Source of the DNA: Mycolicibacterium peregrinum
Lineage (GTDB): Bacteria > Actinomycetota > Actinomycetes > Mycobacteriales > Mycobacteriaceae
DNA: 64,000 bases
NCBI RefSeq assembly: GCF_001665625.1
Contig: NZ_LZSY01000053.1
Span: 16,598-80,597, forward strand
Direction: 5' to 3'
The position numbers and the translations under genes are program-made. The notes beneath the pieces were generated by a model. The model made no database searches. It saw only the letters and a program-made list of their open reading frames with translations, and was not told the DNA's origin. Below, piece by piece: positions 48,158 to 55,993 of this stretch. How positions within the stretch are numbered: the first letter of the stretch is position 1; each line of letters begins with the position of its first letter.

Positions 48158-48616
48158 ATGACAGGTGGGAAGCGCACCGCGCTGGTGCTGTGGTTGTTCG
48201 CCGTGACGGTGCTGTTCACGGCTTGCTCGACACCGGACGCGGCGACCCCGCGGGATGGCGGCCAGGTGTCCGCGGCGACGGCGGCCGGGTTCGGCGACGT
48301 GGCACTACCCGCGGGAGTCGTCGTGCTGGGCGTGGATTCAGAATCGGGCATCGACACCCGCTACCGGTTGGCGTTGAGGATGAATGTCGCCCAATTGCGG
48401 GAGTTGTTGGCGCAGTTCGAAGAGCAGCCGCACGCCTCGGAGCTTCCCCGCACCACGCCGGTGATCGCCGGGCCACCGTTGTCCGCCGCGCCGAATCCGC
48501 TGTACGCCCAGGACCGGGTCACCACGAAAGCCGGGCGGACGGTGTACCGGGATGTCATCGTCGACGAGCGATCACCGGATGAGGTGTACGTGCATCTGTC
48601 GATCTTCACCACCTGA
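48158..48616 (+). CDS. lipoprotein of unknown function
   Basis: 152 residues. Signal peptide ending in LFTAC places the lipidated Cys at residue 23. The mature part has no recognised domain; it contains LPAGVVVLGVDSESGIDTRY and YVHLSIFTT. It begins 14 bp after the GH5-like gene, so the two are probably co-transcribed and may act together at the cell surface. Confidence 0.8.
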   Translation: MTGGKRTALVLWLFAVTVLFTACSTPDAATPRDGGQVSAATAAGFGDVALPAGVVVLGVDSESGIDTRYRLALRMNVAQLRELLAQFEEQPHASELPRTTPVIAGPPLSAAPNPLYAQDRVTTKAGRTVYRDVIVDERSPDEVYVHLSIFTT

Positions 48617-48625
48617 GCAGGGACT

Positions 48626-49657
48626 TCAGCGTCCACCCATGCGGCTGACGTCGGCGACGGCGGCGACGAACTGTTCGGGCGCTTCCTGGGGAACGTTGTG
48701 TCCGATGCCGTCGAGGACTCGATGTTCGTAGGGCCCGGTGTAGAGCGAGCGATAGCCGGCACCGTCCTTGGCCGCACCGTCGAAGTCGGACCCGATCGTG
48801 ATGGTCGGCACGGTGACCGGGGGCTTGCCGGCCAACCGGGCTTCGTCGGCGTCATAGCGCGCTTCGCCGGGAGCCAGGCTGAGCCGCCACCGGTAGTTGT
48901 GCACCACGATCGCAACGTGGTCGGGATTGTCGAACGCGGCGGCGGACAGATCGTAGGTGGCGTCGTCGAAGTGCCACAGTGGTGAGGCCTTGGTCCAGAT
49001 CAGCCGGTTGAACTCCTTGGTGTTCTCGCGGTAGCCGAGTTCACCGCGCGGGGTCGCGAAGTAGTACTGGTACCACCACCCCAACTCGGCTTCGGGCGTC
49101 AGCGGCTTCAGATTGGCCGCCAGATTGGCGGTGATGTAGCCGCTGACCGCGACCAGTCCCGCACAGCGCTGTGGCCACAGTGCGGCAACGTTGTTGGCGG
49201 TGCGGCCACCCCAGTCGTATCCACCGAGCACGGCCTTCGGGATGTTCAGCGCATCCATCAGCGCGATGACGTCGTGCGCCAGGGCCGCCTGCTGGCCGTT
49301 GCGCACGGTGTCGGCGGAGCGGAAACGGGTCGACCCGAACCCGCGCAGGTGGGGCACGATGACGCGGAAGCCCTGATCGGCGAGCAGCGCCGAGGCGTCG
49401 GCGTAGCTGTGGATGTCGTAGGGCCAGCCGTGCAGCAGGATCACCGGGAGACCGTCGGCCGGACCGGCCTCGGTGTAGCCCACGTTGAGATCACCGGCGT
49501 CGATCTGCTTGACCGGGTTCATGGGGTGTGACGGTTTCGACGGCGCGGCCGGGGCAGCCGGGGCAGGAGTGGACGACGTGCCACAGGCCGCCAAGGTGGC
49601 CGCGCCGGCAGCGGCTGCCGTGAGGAAGCCGAAATTCCTTCTGCTCAAACCGTTCAC
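48626..49657 (-). CDS. Tat-exported lipobox alpha/beta hydrolase, epoxide-hydrolase-like
   Basis: 343 residues from a GTG at 49657, chosen for the AAGGAG site 8 nt upstream; an ATG at 49693 is an alternative. The leader has both the twin-arginine motif (LSRRNFGFL) and a lipobox (TLAAC). The catalytic domain shows VILLHGWPYDIHSY (oxyanion HGxP) and GGYDWGGRTAN, where Asp replaces Ser as nucleophile, typical of epoxide hydrolases and haloalkane dehalogenases; the final His is in GIGHNVPQE. It would act as a membrane-anchored extracytoplasmic hydrolase. It is divergent from a LysR gene, a likely regulator. Confidence 0.88.
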   Translation of the reverse strand: MNGLSRRNFGFLTAAAAGAATLAACGTSSTPAPAAPAAPSKPSHPMNPVKQIDAGDLNVGYTEAGPADGLPVILLHGWPYDIHSYADASALLADQGFRVIVPHLRGFGSTRFRSADTVRNGQQAALAHDVIALMDALNIPKAVLGGYDWGGRTANNVAALWPQRCAGLVAVSGYITANLAANLKPLTPEAELGWWYQYYFATPRGELGYRENTKEFNRLIWTKASPLWHFDDATYDLSAAAFDNPDHVAIVVHNYRWRLSLAPGEARYDADEARLAGKPPVTVPTITIGSDFDGAAKDGAGYRSLYTGPYEHRVLDGIGHNVPQEAPEQFVAAVADVSRMGGR

Positions 49658-49768
49658 CGTTGCTGCTCCTTCTCGCGGGCTCGTCGTATCCATCTCACCC
49701 TCGCGTGGCCATCAAGTCCAACGATTGAATCTGATGACCCTTATCGACTAGATAGATAGGCTGACACA

Positions 49769-50662
49769 GTGGAGTTACGCCAGATCGAACACTTCATTGC
49801 GGTGGCCGGTGAGATGAGCTTCACCCGAGCCGCCGAACGCGCGCACGTCGTGCAATCGGCGTTGTCGACGTCGATCGCGAAATTGGAGCGTGAACTCGGG
49901 GTGGCGTTGTTCGACCGCTCGCGGCAACGGATCAGTCTGACCGCCGCGGGGGAGGCCTTCTCGGCACATGCCCACGAGGTTCTGCACGCAGCCAGGGCGG
50001 CGGCTGAATCCGCCGCCCAGTTTCGTGGATCACTGATGGGCACAGTCGAATTCGGTTCGCTGATCTCCTATGGGCCGGTTGATGTCGCCCGCGCCCTCGG
50101 AGATTTCCACCGGACCCACCCGCATGTCCGGCTGCGGTTGAGGCTGAGTCAGTCCGGCGCGTCGGCCTATCTTGCCGCACTGCTGGAGGGCTCGCTGGAC
50201 CTGGCACTGGTGTCGCTGCCCAACCGGTTCCCGGGGCAGCTCGACATGAAGCTGCTGTTCGAGGAGCCGATGGTCTTCGTCTGCCGTGACGACCATGAGC
50301 TGGCGCGCCGTCGTCGCCTCGATCTGGGTGAGCTGGCCGGTGAGGATCTCGTCGGTTTCCCGCCCGAATTCGGGCTGCGGCGCCTGATGGACGAGGCGTT
50401 CCACCGCGCCGGTGTGCAACCCCAGACGCAGTACGAGGTGCCCGCCGGATTCGCCGCGATCGCCGAACTCGTCGGAAACGGGCTGGGCACGTCCTTCATG
50501 CCCGTGTCGGAGGCGCAACGCTTCGGTGATCTGCGAGCGGTGGCGTTGCGCGATCCGGCGGTGTGGCAGGTCTATCTCGCCGCACCGCCGGCCGAGCGCT
50601 TGACACCCGCCGCAGCACTTCTGGCCGAAACCCTGCTCGCCGCTGCGGGTTCGGTGGGCTAG
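49769..50662 (+). CDS. LysR-family transcriptional regulator
   Basis: 297 residues from a GTG at 49769. The winged helix-turn-helix occupies residues 1-60 (ELRQIEHFIAVAGEMSFTRA, QSALSTSIAKLERELGVALF). The remainder is a periplasmic-binding-protein-like effector domain (LDLALVSLPNRFPGQ, FVCRDDHELARRRR). The 111-bp divergent gap to the hydrolase start at 49657 is the expected operator site. The inducer is unknown. Its stop overlaps the convergent VOC gene by four bases. Confidence 0.92.
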   Translation: MELRQIEHFIAVAGEMSFTRAAERAHVVQSALSTSIAKLERELGVALFDRSRQRISLTAAGEAFSAHAHEVLHAARAAAESAAQFRGSLMGTVEFGSLISYGPVDVARALGDFHRTHPHVRLRLRLSQSGASAYLAALLEGSLDLALVSLPNRFPGQLDMKLLFEEPMVFVCRDDHELARRRRLDLGELAGEDLVGFPPEFGLRRLMDEAFHRAGVQPQTQYEVPAGFAAIAELVGNGLGTSFMPVSEAQRFGDLRAVALRDPAVWQVYLAAPPAERLTPAAALLAETLLAAAGSVG

Positions 50663-51012
50663 CGGTTGAGAGGGCTGTAGAAGACCAGGCCGTTGCCCTT
50701 GTTGTCGTAGACCACCGCCCGACGCTCGTGGGCATCGTCGTACGGGTGCTTGATGATTCCGCCGCCGCTGGCTTCGATCGCCTTGGCCGCGCCATCGACG
50801 TCGGCAGTCTTGATCCCCACGACAACCTGTCCGGGGATCGGGTGGTCCACCGACGTGGCCAGGGCGAGGGTGAGCGATCCACCGTCGAGCGCGGCGAAGT
50901 GGGCGCCATCGCGGAACTTGAGTGGCATTCCCAGGGTCTCGCTGTAGAAGCGGATCGACTCATCCAGGTCGTCGGTCGAGAGGATGATCATCCGTACGTC
51001 GTGGTCGCTCAT
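50659..51012 (-). CDS. VOC-superfamily (glyoxalase/dioxygenase-fold) protein
   Basis: 117 residues, one VOC unit of paired beta-alpha-beta3 modules: MIILSTDDLDESIRFYSETL, GMPLKFRDGAHFAALDGG, then VVYDNKGNGLVFYSPL. A short protein of this type is a metal-dependent isomerase, antibiotic-binding protein or regulator; metal ligands are not fully canonical. It is divergent from the SDR gene, with the 28-bp palindrome between. Confidence 0.85.
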   Translation of the reverse strand: MSDHDVRMIILSTDDLDESIRFYSETLGMPLKFRDGAHFAALDGGSLTLALATSVDHPIPGQVVVGIKTADVDGAAKAIEASGGGIIKHPYDDAHERRAVVYDNKGNGLVFYSPLNR

Positions 51013-51073
51013 CAGTGCCCTCCTATGGCTGAACGCTTCCAGGTTATGGTCACCGGCCCCGCGGGAACAGCCC

Positions 51074-51101
51074 TCAAGTCTCTACTGGTATAGAGACTTG
51101 A
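51074..51101. promoter_or_regulatory. 28-bp inverted repeat, likely repressor operator
   Basis: TCAAGTCTCTA-CTGGTA-TAGAGACTTGA has perfect 11-bp arms and a 6-bp spacer. It lies 62 bp before the VOC gene start on one side and 42 bp before the SDR start on the other. TetR-type repressors commonly bind such sites; a TetR gene lies convergent to the SDR. Confidence 0.7.
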
Positions 51102-51142
51102 TCACTTTTGTCCGAAGCGCCGAACCTCAGGAGACACCGACG

Positions 51143-51922
51143 ATGACGCTGCAATTCGATCTGTCGGGCCGACGCGTGCTGATCACCGGTGCCGGACAGG
51201 GAGTCGGCCGGGGACTGGCCGATGCCTTCGCGGCCGCCGGCGCCACCGTGCTGGTCAATGACCTCCGGGGTGACCGAGCCGAGGCGGTGGCCGCAGAGCT
51301 GCGGGAAGCGGGCGGTGACGTGCTGTCGGTACCGTTCGACGTCACCGACTATCGAGCGGTCACCGAGGCGGTCGAAGAGGTCGGCCCGGTCGATGTACTG
51401 GTGAACAACGCGGGTAATGCCGGGGCCGAGGGATTCGCCGCCCGAATGCCGTTCGCGGAAACCTCACCCGCGGACTGGGACCCCTTCCTCCAGGTGAATC
51501 TGTACGGCGTGCTGAATTGCACGCGGGCGGTTCTGCCGACGATGGTGGAGCGGCAGTGGGGTCGGGTCGTGACGATCGTCTCGGATGCGGGCCGGACGGG
51601 GGACGCCAGTGGCGCGGTCTATGCGGCGGCCAAGGCCGGTGCCGCGGGTCTGACGCGGTCGATCGCGCTGGAGAACGGCCGCTACGGTGTCACCGCCAAC
51701 AACATCGCGCTGGGCACCATGCGCACACCGCTCACCGAACCGCTGTGGGCCGAGATGGCCGATTCCCCGCAGGCGAAGGCGATCCTGTCGCGTTACCCGA
51801 TCCGCAGGCCCGGGCTGCCCGAGGATGTGGCCTATCTGGCGGTGCTGCTGGCCGGCGACCACGGCTCCTGGATCACCGGCCAGACGCTACCGGTCAACGG
51901 TGGCTACTCCTTCGCGATGTGA
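51143..51922 (+). CDS. short-chain dehydrogenase/reductase (FabG-type)
   Basis: 259 residues from the ATG at 51143 behind CAGGAGAC; the longer frame from 50984 crosses the operator. Classical SDR: TGAGQGVGRG, NNAGNAGAE, active Ser in TIVSDAG, YAAAKAGAAGLTRS with Tyr/Lys, and the C-terminal GQTLPVNGGYSFAM. It should oxidise or reduce a hydroxyl/keto group with NAD(P). The 28-bp palindrome sits between its start and the divergent VOC gene. Its last 36 bp overlap the end of the TetR gene on the other strand. Confidence 0.92.
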   Translation: MTLQFDLSGRRVLITGAGQGVGRGLADAFAAAGATVLVNDLRGDRAEAVAAELREAGGDVLSVPFDVTDYRAVTEAVEEVGPVDVLVNNAGNAGAEGFAARMPFAETSPADWDPFLQVNLYGVLNCTRAVLPTMVERQWGRVVTIVSDAGRTGDASGAVYAAAKAGAAGLTRSIALENGRYGVTANNIALGTMRTPLTEPLWAEMADSPQAKAILSRYPIRRPGLPEDVAYLAVLLAGDHGSWITGQTLPVNGGYSFAM

Positions 51923-52510
51923 GGCGGCCGGGGCAGCGGCGACGATCGCGGCGATGATGTCGTGGAGTTCCTCGTCGGAGTTGATGGTGCGGTCGCCGCG
52001 GGCCAGTGCGAGCATCAGTCCACTGATGAAAGTCAGCAGTACGTACGCTTTTTCGTCGATCAGACCGGGATCGGTCTCGGCCGGGCAGAGCGCCACCACA
52101 ACGTTGCGGTGTAGTTCGAAGAACCGCTGCTGGTTGTGGCTGAACGCCTCGGCCAGTCCGGCGTCGCGGCTCGAGGGCATGACCAGCTCGTAGCGGGCCT
52201 TGCTCCGGACCAGACGCGCGCCGGTGCTCGACCGGATGACCAGCCGCGCCAGACCGCGCACATCACCGTGCGCCCCCGGACCTGTGGCCGCGGTCAGATC
52301 GGCCAGGTCCAGATCGGCGATGCGGTTGGCCGCCGCCCGCATCAAGGCCGCGCTGGTGCGGAAGTAGAACGACGTGGTGCCGTCCGGTACCCCGGCTTTG
52401 CGGTCGACCTTCAGATGGGTGACGCCTTTGATGCCCTCGCGGGCCAGCAGAGTGATTGCCGCGTCGCACAATTCGCGCCGGCGTTGATCGGGATTCTGTT
52501 TTGCCCCCAC
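51887..52510 (-). CDS. TetR-family regulator, third gene of the helR operon
   Basis: 207 residues from a GTG at 52510. The N-terminal HTH (RRRELCDAAITLLAREGIKG, GTTSFYFRTSAALMRAAANR) is TetR-type, and the rest is the helical effector domain. It starts 7 bp after the monooxygenase stop, so it is in the same operon as helR and the monooxygenase. Its 3' end overlaps the convergent SDR gene by 36 bp. It may act on the 28-bp palindrome ahead of that SDR; this link is inference. Confidence 0.88.
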   Translation of the reverse strand: MGAKQNPDQRRRELCDAAITLLAREGIKGVTHLKVDRKAGVPDGTTSFYFRTSAALMRAAANRIADLDLADLTAATGPGAHGDVRGLARLVIRSSTGARLVRSKARYELVMPSSRDAGLAEAFSHNQQRFFELHRNVVVALCPAETDPGLIDEKAYVLLTFISGLMLALARGDRTINSDEELHDIIAAIVAAAPAASHREGVATVDR

Positions 52511-52517
52511 GCCGCAC

Positions 52518-53723
52518 CTATCGGCGGGCCGGTGCGGCGACGTGCTCGGGACGCACCCCGGTACCGACCAGGTACGCCGGAATCGTGGTCAGCTGGGGGA
52601 ACCGGTGCACGATCTTCAGCAGAGCTCCGGGCGGGGTGATGTCGGCCCCGGCCATGACGGGCGCAATCACCCGGCGATGCAGGATCCGTTGGAAGCCTTG
52701 GGTGATGACAGTGGGCAGCGTGCGCCGACGCTGCACAGCGGCGAGGTCGGATCCGGTGACCCGATGCTCCCGTAGCGGTTGGTACAGCAGGCGGGCGGCC
52801 GCGGCGGCGTCCTGGATGGCGACATTGATGCCGACGCCGCCGACCGGCGACATCGCGTGGGCGGCGTCGCCGATGCACAGCAGCCCCTCGCGGTGCCACC
52901 GCGGCAGACGGTTGAGTTGGACGTCGAGATGCTTGACGTCGTCCCAGGAGGTGAGTGCGCCGGGATCGGCCTCCGGAATGAGTTCGGCGAGTTCGGCGTG
53001 GAAGGCGTCCAGGCCGCGGGCCCGGAGTCCGGCATCGCTGCCCTTCGGGATCAGGTAGGCGACCTGGAAGTAGCCGGTGCGGGGAATCATGATCAACGCC
53101 CGTCCGGGCGCGGTCCGCGGGATCAGTGAGTACTGGCCATCTTCGGTGCGCGGCAGGCGGAACCACCACACGTCGAAGGGCACCGGGTAGTCCCGGGTGT
53201 TGAGTCCGGCCTCCCGCTTGACCAGCGACGTGCGCCCGTCGCAGGCCACGGTGAGCTCGGCGCGCAGCTCCCCGTCCCCGTCCGGACTGGTGTACCGGAC
53301 CCCGGTGACGCGCTCGCCTTCGCGCAGTAGTCCGGTCACCTCGGTCTGCATGCGCAGGGTGAAGTTGGGTTCCGCTCTGCCCGCATCAGCCAGCAGGTCG
53401 AGGAAGTCCCACTGCGGCACCATCGCCACGTACGGGTGGGGCTGGCGCAGTCGACGGAAGTCGACCAGCGTCACCGGCTCGCCGTCGACCGTGAACTCGC
53501 CCTTTTCCACCTTGCTGTAGCCGATCTTGTCGAACTCTCCGAAGAGTCCCAGCTCGTCGAGCATGCGCATGGTGCTCGGGTGCACGGTGTCGCCGCGGAA
53601 GTCGCGCAGGAAGTCGGCGTGCTTCTCCATGACGGTGACCGGTACCCCGCACCTGGCCAGGATCAGCCCGAGCATCATTCCGGCGGGGCCGCCGCCCGCG
53701 ATCACGCAGGTGGTGTCAGGCAT
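52518..53723 (-). CDS. FAD-dependent aromatic monooxygenase-like protein
   Basis: 401 residues. FAD-binding GGGPAG (residues 9-14), the substrate/NADPH-binding DG motif (VACDGRTSLVKREAG) and the second FAD motif GDAAHAMSPVGGVGIN mark the p-hydroxybenzoate-hydroxylase fold. Its start overlaps the helR stop by 8 bp, giving tight translational coupling. It is shorter than the rifampicin monooxygenase Rox and lacks its C-terminal domain, so it is not that enzyme; the operon context suggests an antibiotic or aromatic substrate. Confidence 0.88.
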   Translation of the reverse strand: MPDTTCVIAGGGPAGMMLGLILARCGVPVTVMEKHADFLRDFRGDTVHPSTMRMLDELGLFGEFDKIGYSKVEKGEFTVDGEPVTLVDFRRLRQPHPYVAMVPQWDFLDLLADAGRAEPNFTLRMQTEVTGLLREGERVTGVRYTSPDGDGELRAELTVACDGRTSLVKREAGLNTRDYPVPFDVWWFRLPRTEDGQYSLIPRTAPGRALIMIPRTGYFQVAYLIPKGSDAGLRARGLDAFHAELAELIPEADPGALTSWDDVKHLDVQLNRLPRWHREGLLCIGDAAHAMSPVGGVGINVAIQDAAAAARLLYQPLREHRVTGSDLAAVQRRRTLPTVITQGFQRILHRRVIAPVMAGADITPPGALLKIVHRFPQLTTIPAYLVGTGVRPEHVAAPARR

Positions 53724-55887
53724 GGGCGAGTCCGTTCAGCGCGTCGGGCAGGGGTTCGGTGTGGAGCACGCCGAGGCGCTGCGTCGCGCGGGTGAGTGCG
53801 ACATACAACTCGGCGGCGCCGCGGTCGCCGTCGGCCAGGATGTGTGCGGGTTCCACCACGAGCACGGCGTCGAACTCGAGGCCCTTGGTTTCCGACGGTG
53901 CCACCGCACCGGGCACGCCGGGTGGGCCGATCACCACACACGTGCCCTCGCGGGTGGCTTCCTCCCGCACGAATTCCTCGACAGCTGATGGGATTTCAGC
54001 GGCGGCCAGCTGCCTGGCCCACGGCTGCACACCGCAGGACCGGACGGACTCCGGCGGTTTGACGCCGGGCGCGAACTCGGCGAGCAGCGCTCCGGCCACC
54101 GCCATGATCTCGGCCGGGGTCCGGTAGTTGACCGACAGGGTCCGGTAGATCCACCGGCCGGGCACGTAGGGTTCGAGCATCGCGTCCCAGGACCGGGCGC
54201 CGGCGGCCGAGCGGCGCTGAGCCAGGTCGCCGACCACCGTGAAGGACCGGCGTGGACACCGACGCATCAACACCCGCCAGTCCATCTCGGACAGTTCCTG
54301 GGCTTCGTCGACCACAACATGACCGTAGGTCCAATCCCGGTCGGCCGCAGCGCGTTCGGCGAGTTCCCGGGTGTCGCGCTCGAGGAACCGGTCGGCCAGG
54401 TCCTCGGCGTCGATGAGGTCGCTGGCCAGCAGGTGGTCCTCGTCGTCCATCAGGTCCTCGCGGGCGATCATCAGATCGAGCACGCCTGCGGCGTAGGCGG
54501 CTTCCTCGCGCCGTTCGCGTTCGGCGGCTTCCTCGCCCGCCTTGTCCCGGCCCAGGAGGTCGACCAGCTCGTCGAGCAACGGCACGTCCGAGACGGTCCA
54601 GGCGCTGCCGTCGGTACGCAACAGGCGAGGGTCGGCGCCGGCCGCGGCCAACCTCTCGGCCGACGAGTACAGCGGGGCCAGCAGGGTCTCCGGGGTCAGG
54701 ATCGGCCAGAGTCGATCTAGTGCCGCGGCGAACGCCGCGTTCTCGTCGAGCTCGCTGACCACGCTGGCCCGCAGCTCCTCCCACGCCGCCTTGTCCTGAC
54801 GGCTCAACCAGCCCTTGCCGATACGCGCGACGGCACGTTCGGTGAGGACGTAGGTGACGATGTCGCGGAACGTCGTACGCGCCTCGTTGTGCGGTAGTCC
54901 CGTTTCACGGGCCTCCTCGATGGCCCACTGCGCGGTTTCGGCGTCGATGCGGACGGTGACATCGGGCAGTTCGATGTAGATCGGCTCGTCGGGGACCTCC
55001 TGACGGTCGGCGACCGCGGCGGCCAGCACATCGAGGATCTTCAACGAGCCCTTGATCGCGGCCACCTCGGGTGCGTCCTCGGCGGTGACGTGCAGGCCGG
55101 GAGCCAAGTCGCCGGGCGTCATGAACACCGCGTCGGACTCGCCCAGTGAGGGCAGCACCCGGCCGATGTGGTTCAGGAACGCCTCGTTGGGTCCGACCAC
55201 GAGCACGCCGTGACGTTCGATCCGCTCCCGGTGGGTGTAGAGCAGGTAGGCCACCCGGTGCAGCGCCACCACGGTCTTCCCGGTGCCAGGGCCGCCCTCG
55301 ACCACCAGCACGCCGGTGTGTTCGTTGCGGATGACCTCGTCCTGCTCGGACTGGATCGTGGCGACGATGTCGCGCATGCCCTCGCCGCGCGGAGCGTTCA
55401 CCGCGGCCAGCAGTGCGGCGTCCTCGTCACCTTCGTCGCCCGCGGCGGGCCGGCCCAGCACCTCGTCGGTGAAATCGAGCACCCGCCGACCCAGGGTGCG
55501 GAACTGGCGCCGCCGGCGCATGTTCTCCGGGTTGGCCCCGGTTGCGGTGTAGAACGGTCGCGCCAGCGGTGCCCGCCAGTCCAGCAGCAACGGTTCGTAG
55601 TCGTCCTCACGATCGAAGATGCCGAGGCGCCCGACGTAGAGATGTTCCCCGGCAACGGATTCCAGCCGCCCGAAGCACAGGCCGTTGTCGGCCACATCGA
55701 GCCGGTTGGCTTCCTTGGCCAATGCGCGCACCTCGGCGTCGCGTTCCACCGCGGAGCCGCCGTGCTCGCGCAGCGCGGTGCGGTAGCGGTCACGCACCCG
55801 GATGCGTTCGGCGTCCAGGCGGGTATAGAGCCCGTCGACATAGGTCTGTTCGGACTGCACTTCGACATCGTGATCGTCAGCTGGCAC
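53716..55887 (-). CDS. helR: HelR/HelD-type RNA-polymerase-associated ATPase
   Basis: 723 residues, normal for actinobacterial HelD-like proteins. An N-terminal helical hairpin arm (~8-65, YVDGLYTRLDAERIRVRDRY) precedes a UvrD/Rep-type ATPase with Walker A EGGPGTGKTVVAL (~197-209) and Walker B VVVDEAQELSEMDW; GLEFDAVLVVEP and YVALTRATQ complete the helicase motifs. HelD proteins push into RNA polymerase and release it from nucleic acid; the HelR subgroup protects it from rifamycins. The ATG-type start at 55887 and RAE-like repeat upstream support HelR, although HelD is possible. Confidence 0.85.
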   Translation of the reverse strand: MPADDHDVEVQSEQTYVDGLYTRLDAERIRVRDRYRTALREHGGSAVERDAEVRALAKEANRLDVADNGLCFGRLESVAGEHLYVGRLGIFDREDDYEPLLLDWRAPLARPFYTATGANPENMRRRRQFRTLGRRVLDFTDEVLGRPAAGDEGDEDAALLAAVNAPRGEGMRDIVATIQSEQDEVIRNEHTGVLVVEGGPGTGKTVVALHRVAYLLYTHRERIERHGVLVVGPNEAFLNHIGRVLPSLGESDAVFMTPGDLAPGLHVTAEDAPEVAAIKGSLKILDVLAAAVADRQEVPDEPIYIELPDVTVRIDAETAQWAIEEARETGLPHNEARTTFRDIVTYVLTERAVARIGKGWLSRQDKAAWEELRASVVSELDENAAFAAALDRLWPILTPETLLAPLYSSAERLAAAGADPRLLRTDGSAWTVSDVPLLDELVDLLGRDKAGEEAAERERREEAAYAAGVLDLMIAREDLMDDEDHLLASDLIDAEDLADRFLERDTRELAERAAADRDWTYGHVVVDEAQELSEMDWRVLMRRCPRRSFTVVGDLAQRRSAAGARSWDAMLEPYVPGRWIYRTLSVNYRTPAEIMAVAGALLAEFAPGVKPPESVRSCGVQPWARQLAAAEIPSAVEEFVREEATREGTCVVIGPPGVPGAVAPSETKGLEFDAVLVVEPAHILADGDRGAAELYVALTRATQRLGVLHTEPLPDALNGLAHA

Positions 55888-55938
55888 GTGCTCCCTGTTC
55901 CTCCGTGGCTTGCTCCGGCCAGCGATTGTGCGCCATCA

Positions 55939-55963
55939 CCGGGGCCTTGCCGCAAGGCCCCGG
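55939..55963. promoter_or_regulatory. rifamycin-associated-element-like inverted repeat
   Basis: CCGGGGCCTTGC-C-GCAAGGCCCCGG has perfect 12-bp arms around one base. It lies 51-76 bp upstream of the HelR start. From memory it closely matches the rifamycin-associated element found before rifamycin-resistance genes in actinobacteria. It is the only such element in this intergenic region. Confidence 0.75.
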
Positions 55964-55993
55964 GGTCGCGATAAAATTCAGGTCAGCAAGCGC

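Noticed and set aside
52518..53723. Idea that the monooxygenase is rifampicin monooxygenase Rox
   Set aside because: It is about 70 residues shorter than Rox and its motifs and C-terminus differ. Only its operon context links it to rifamycins.
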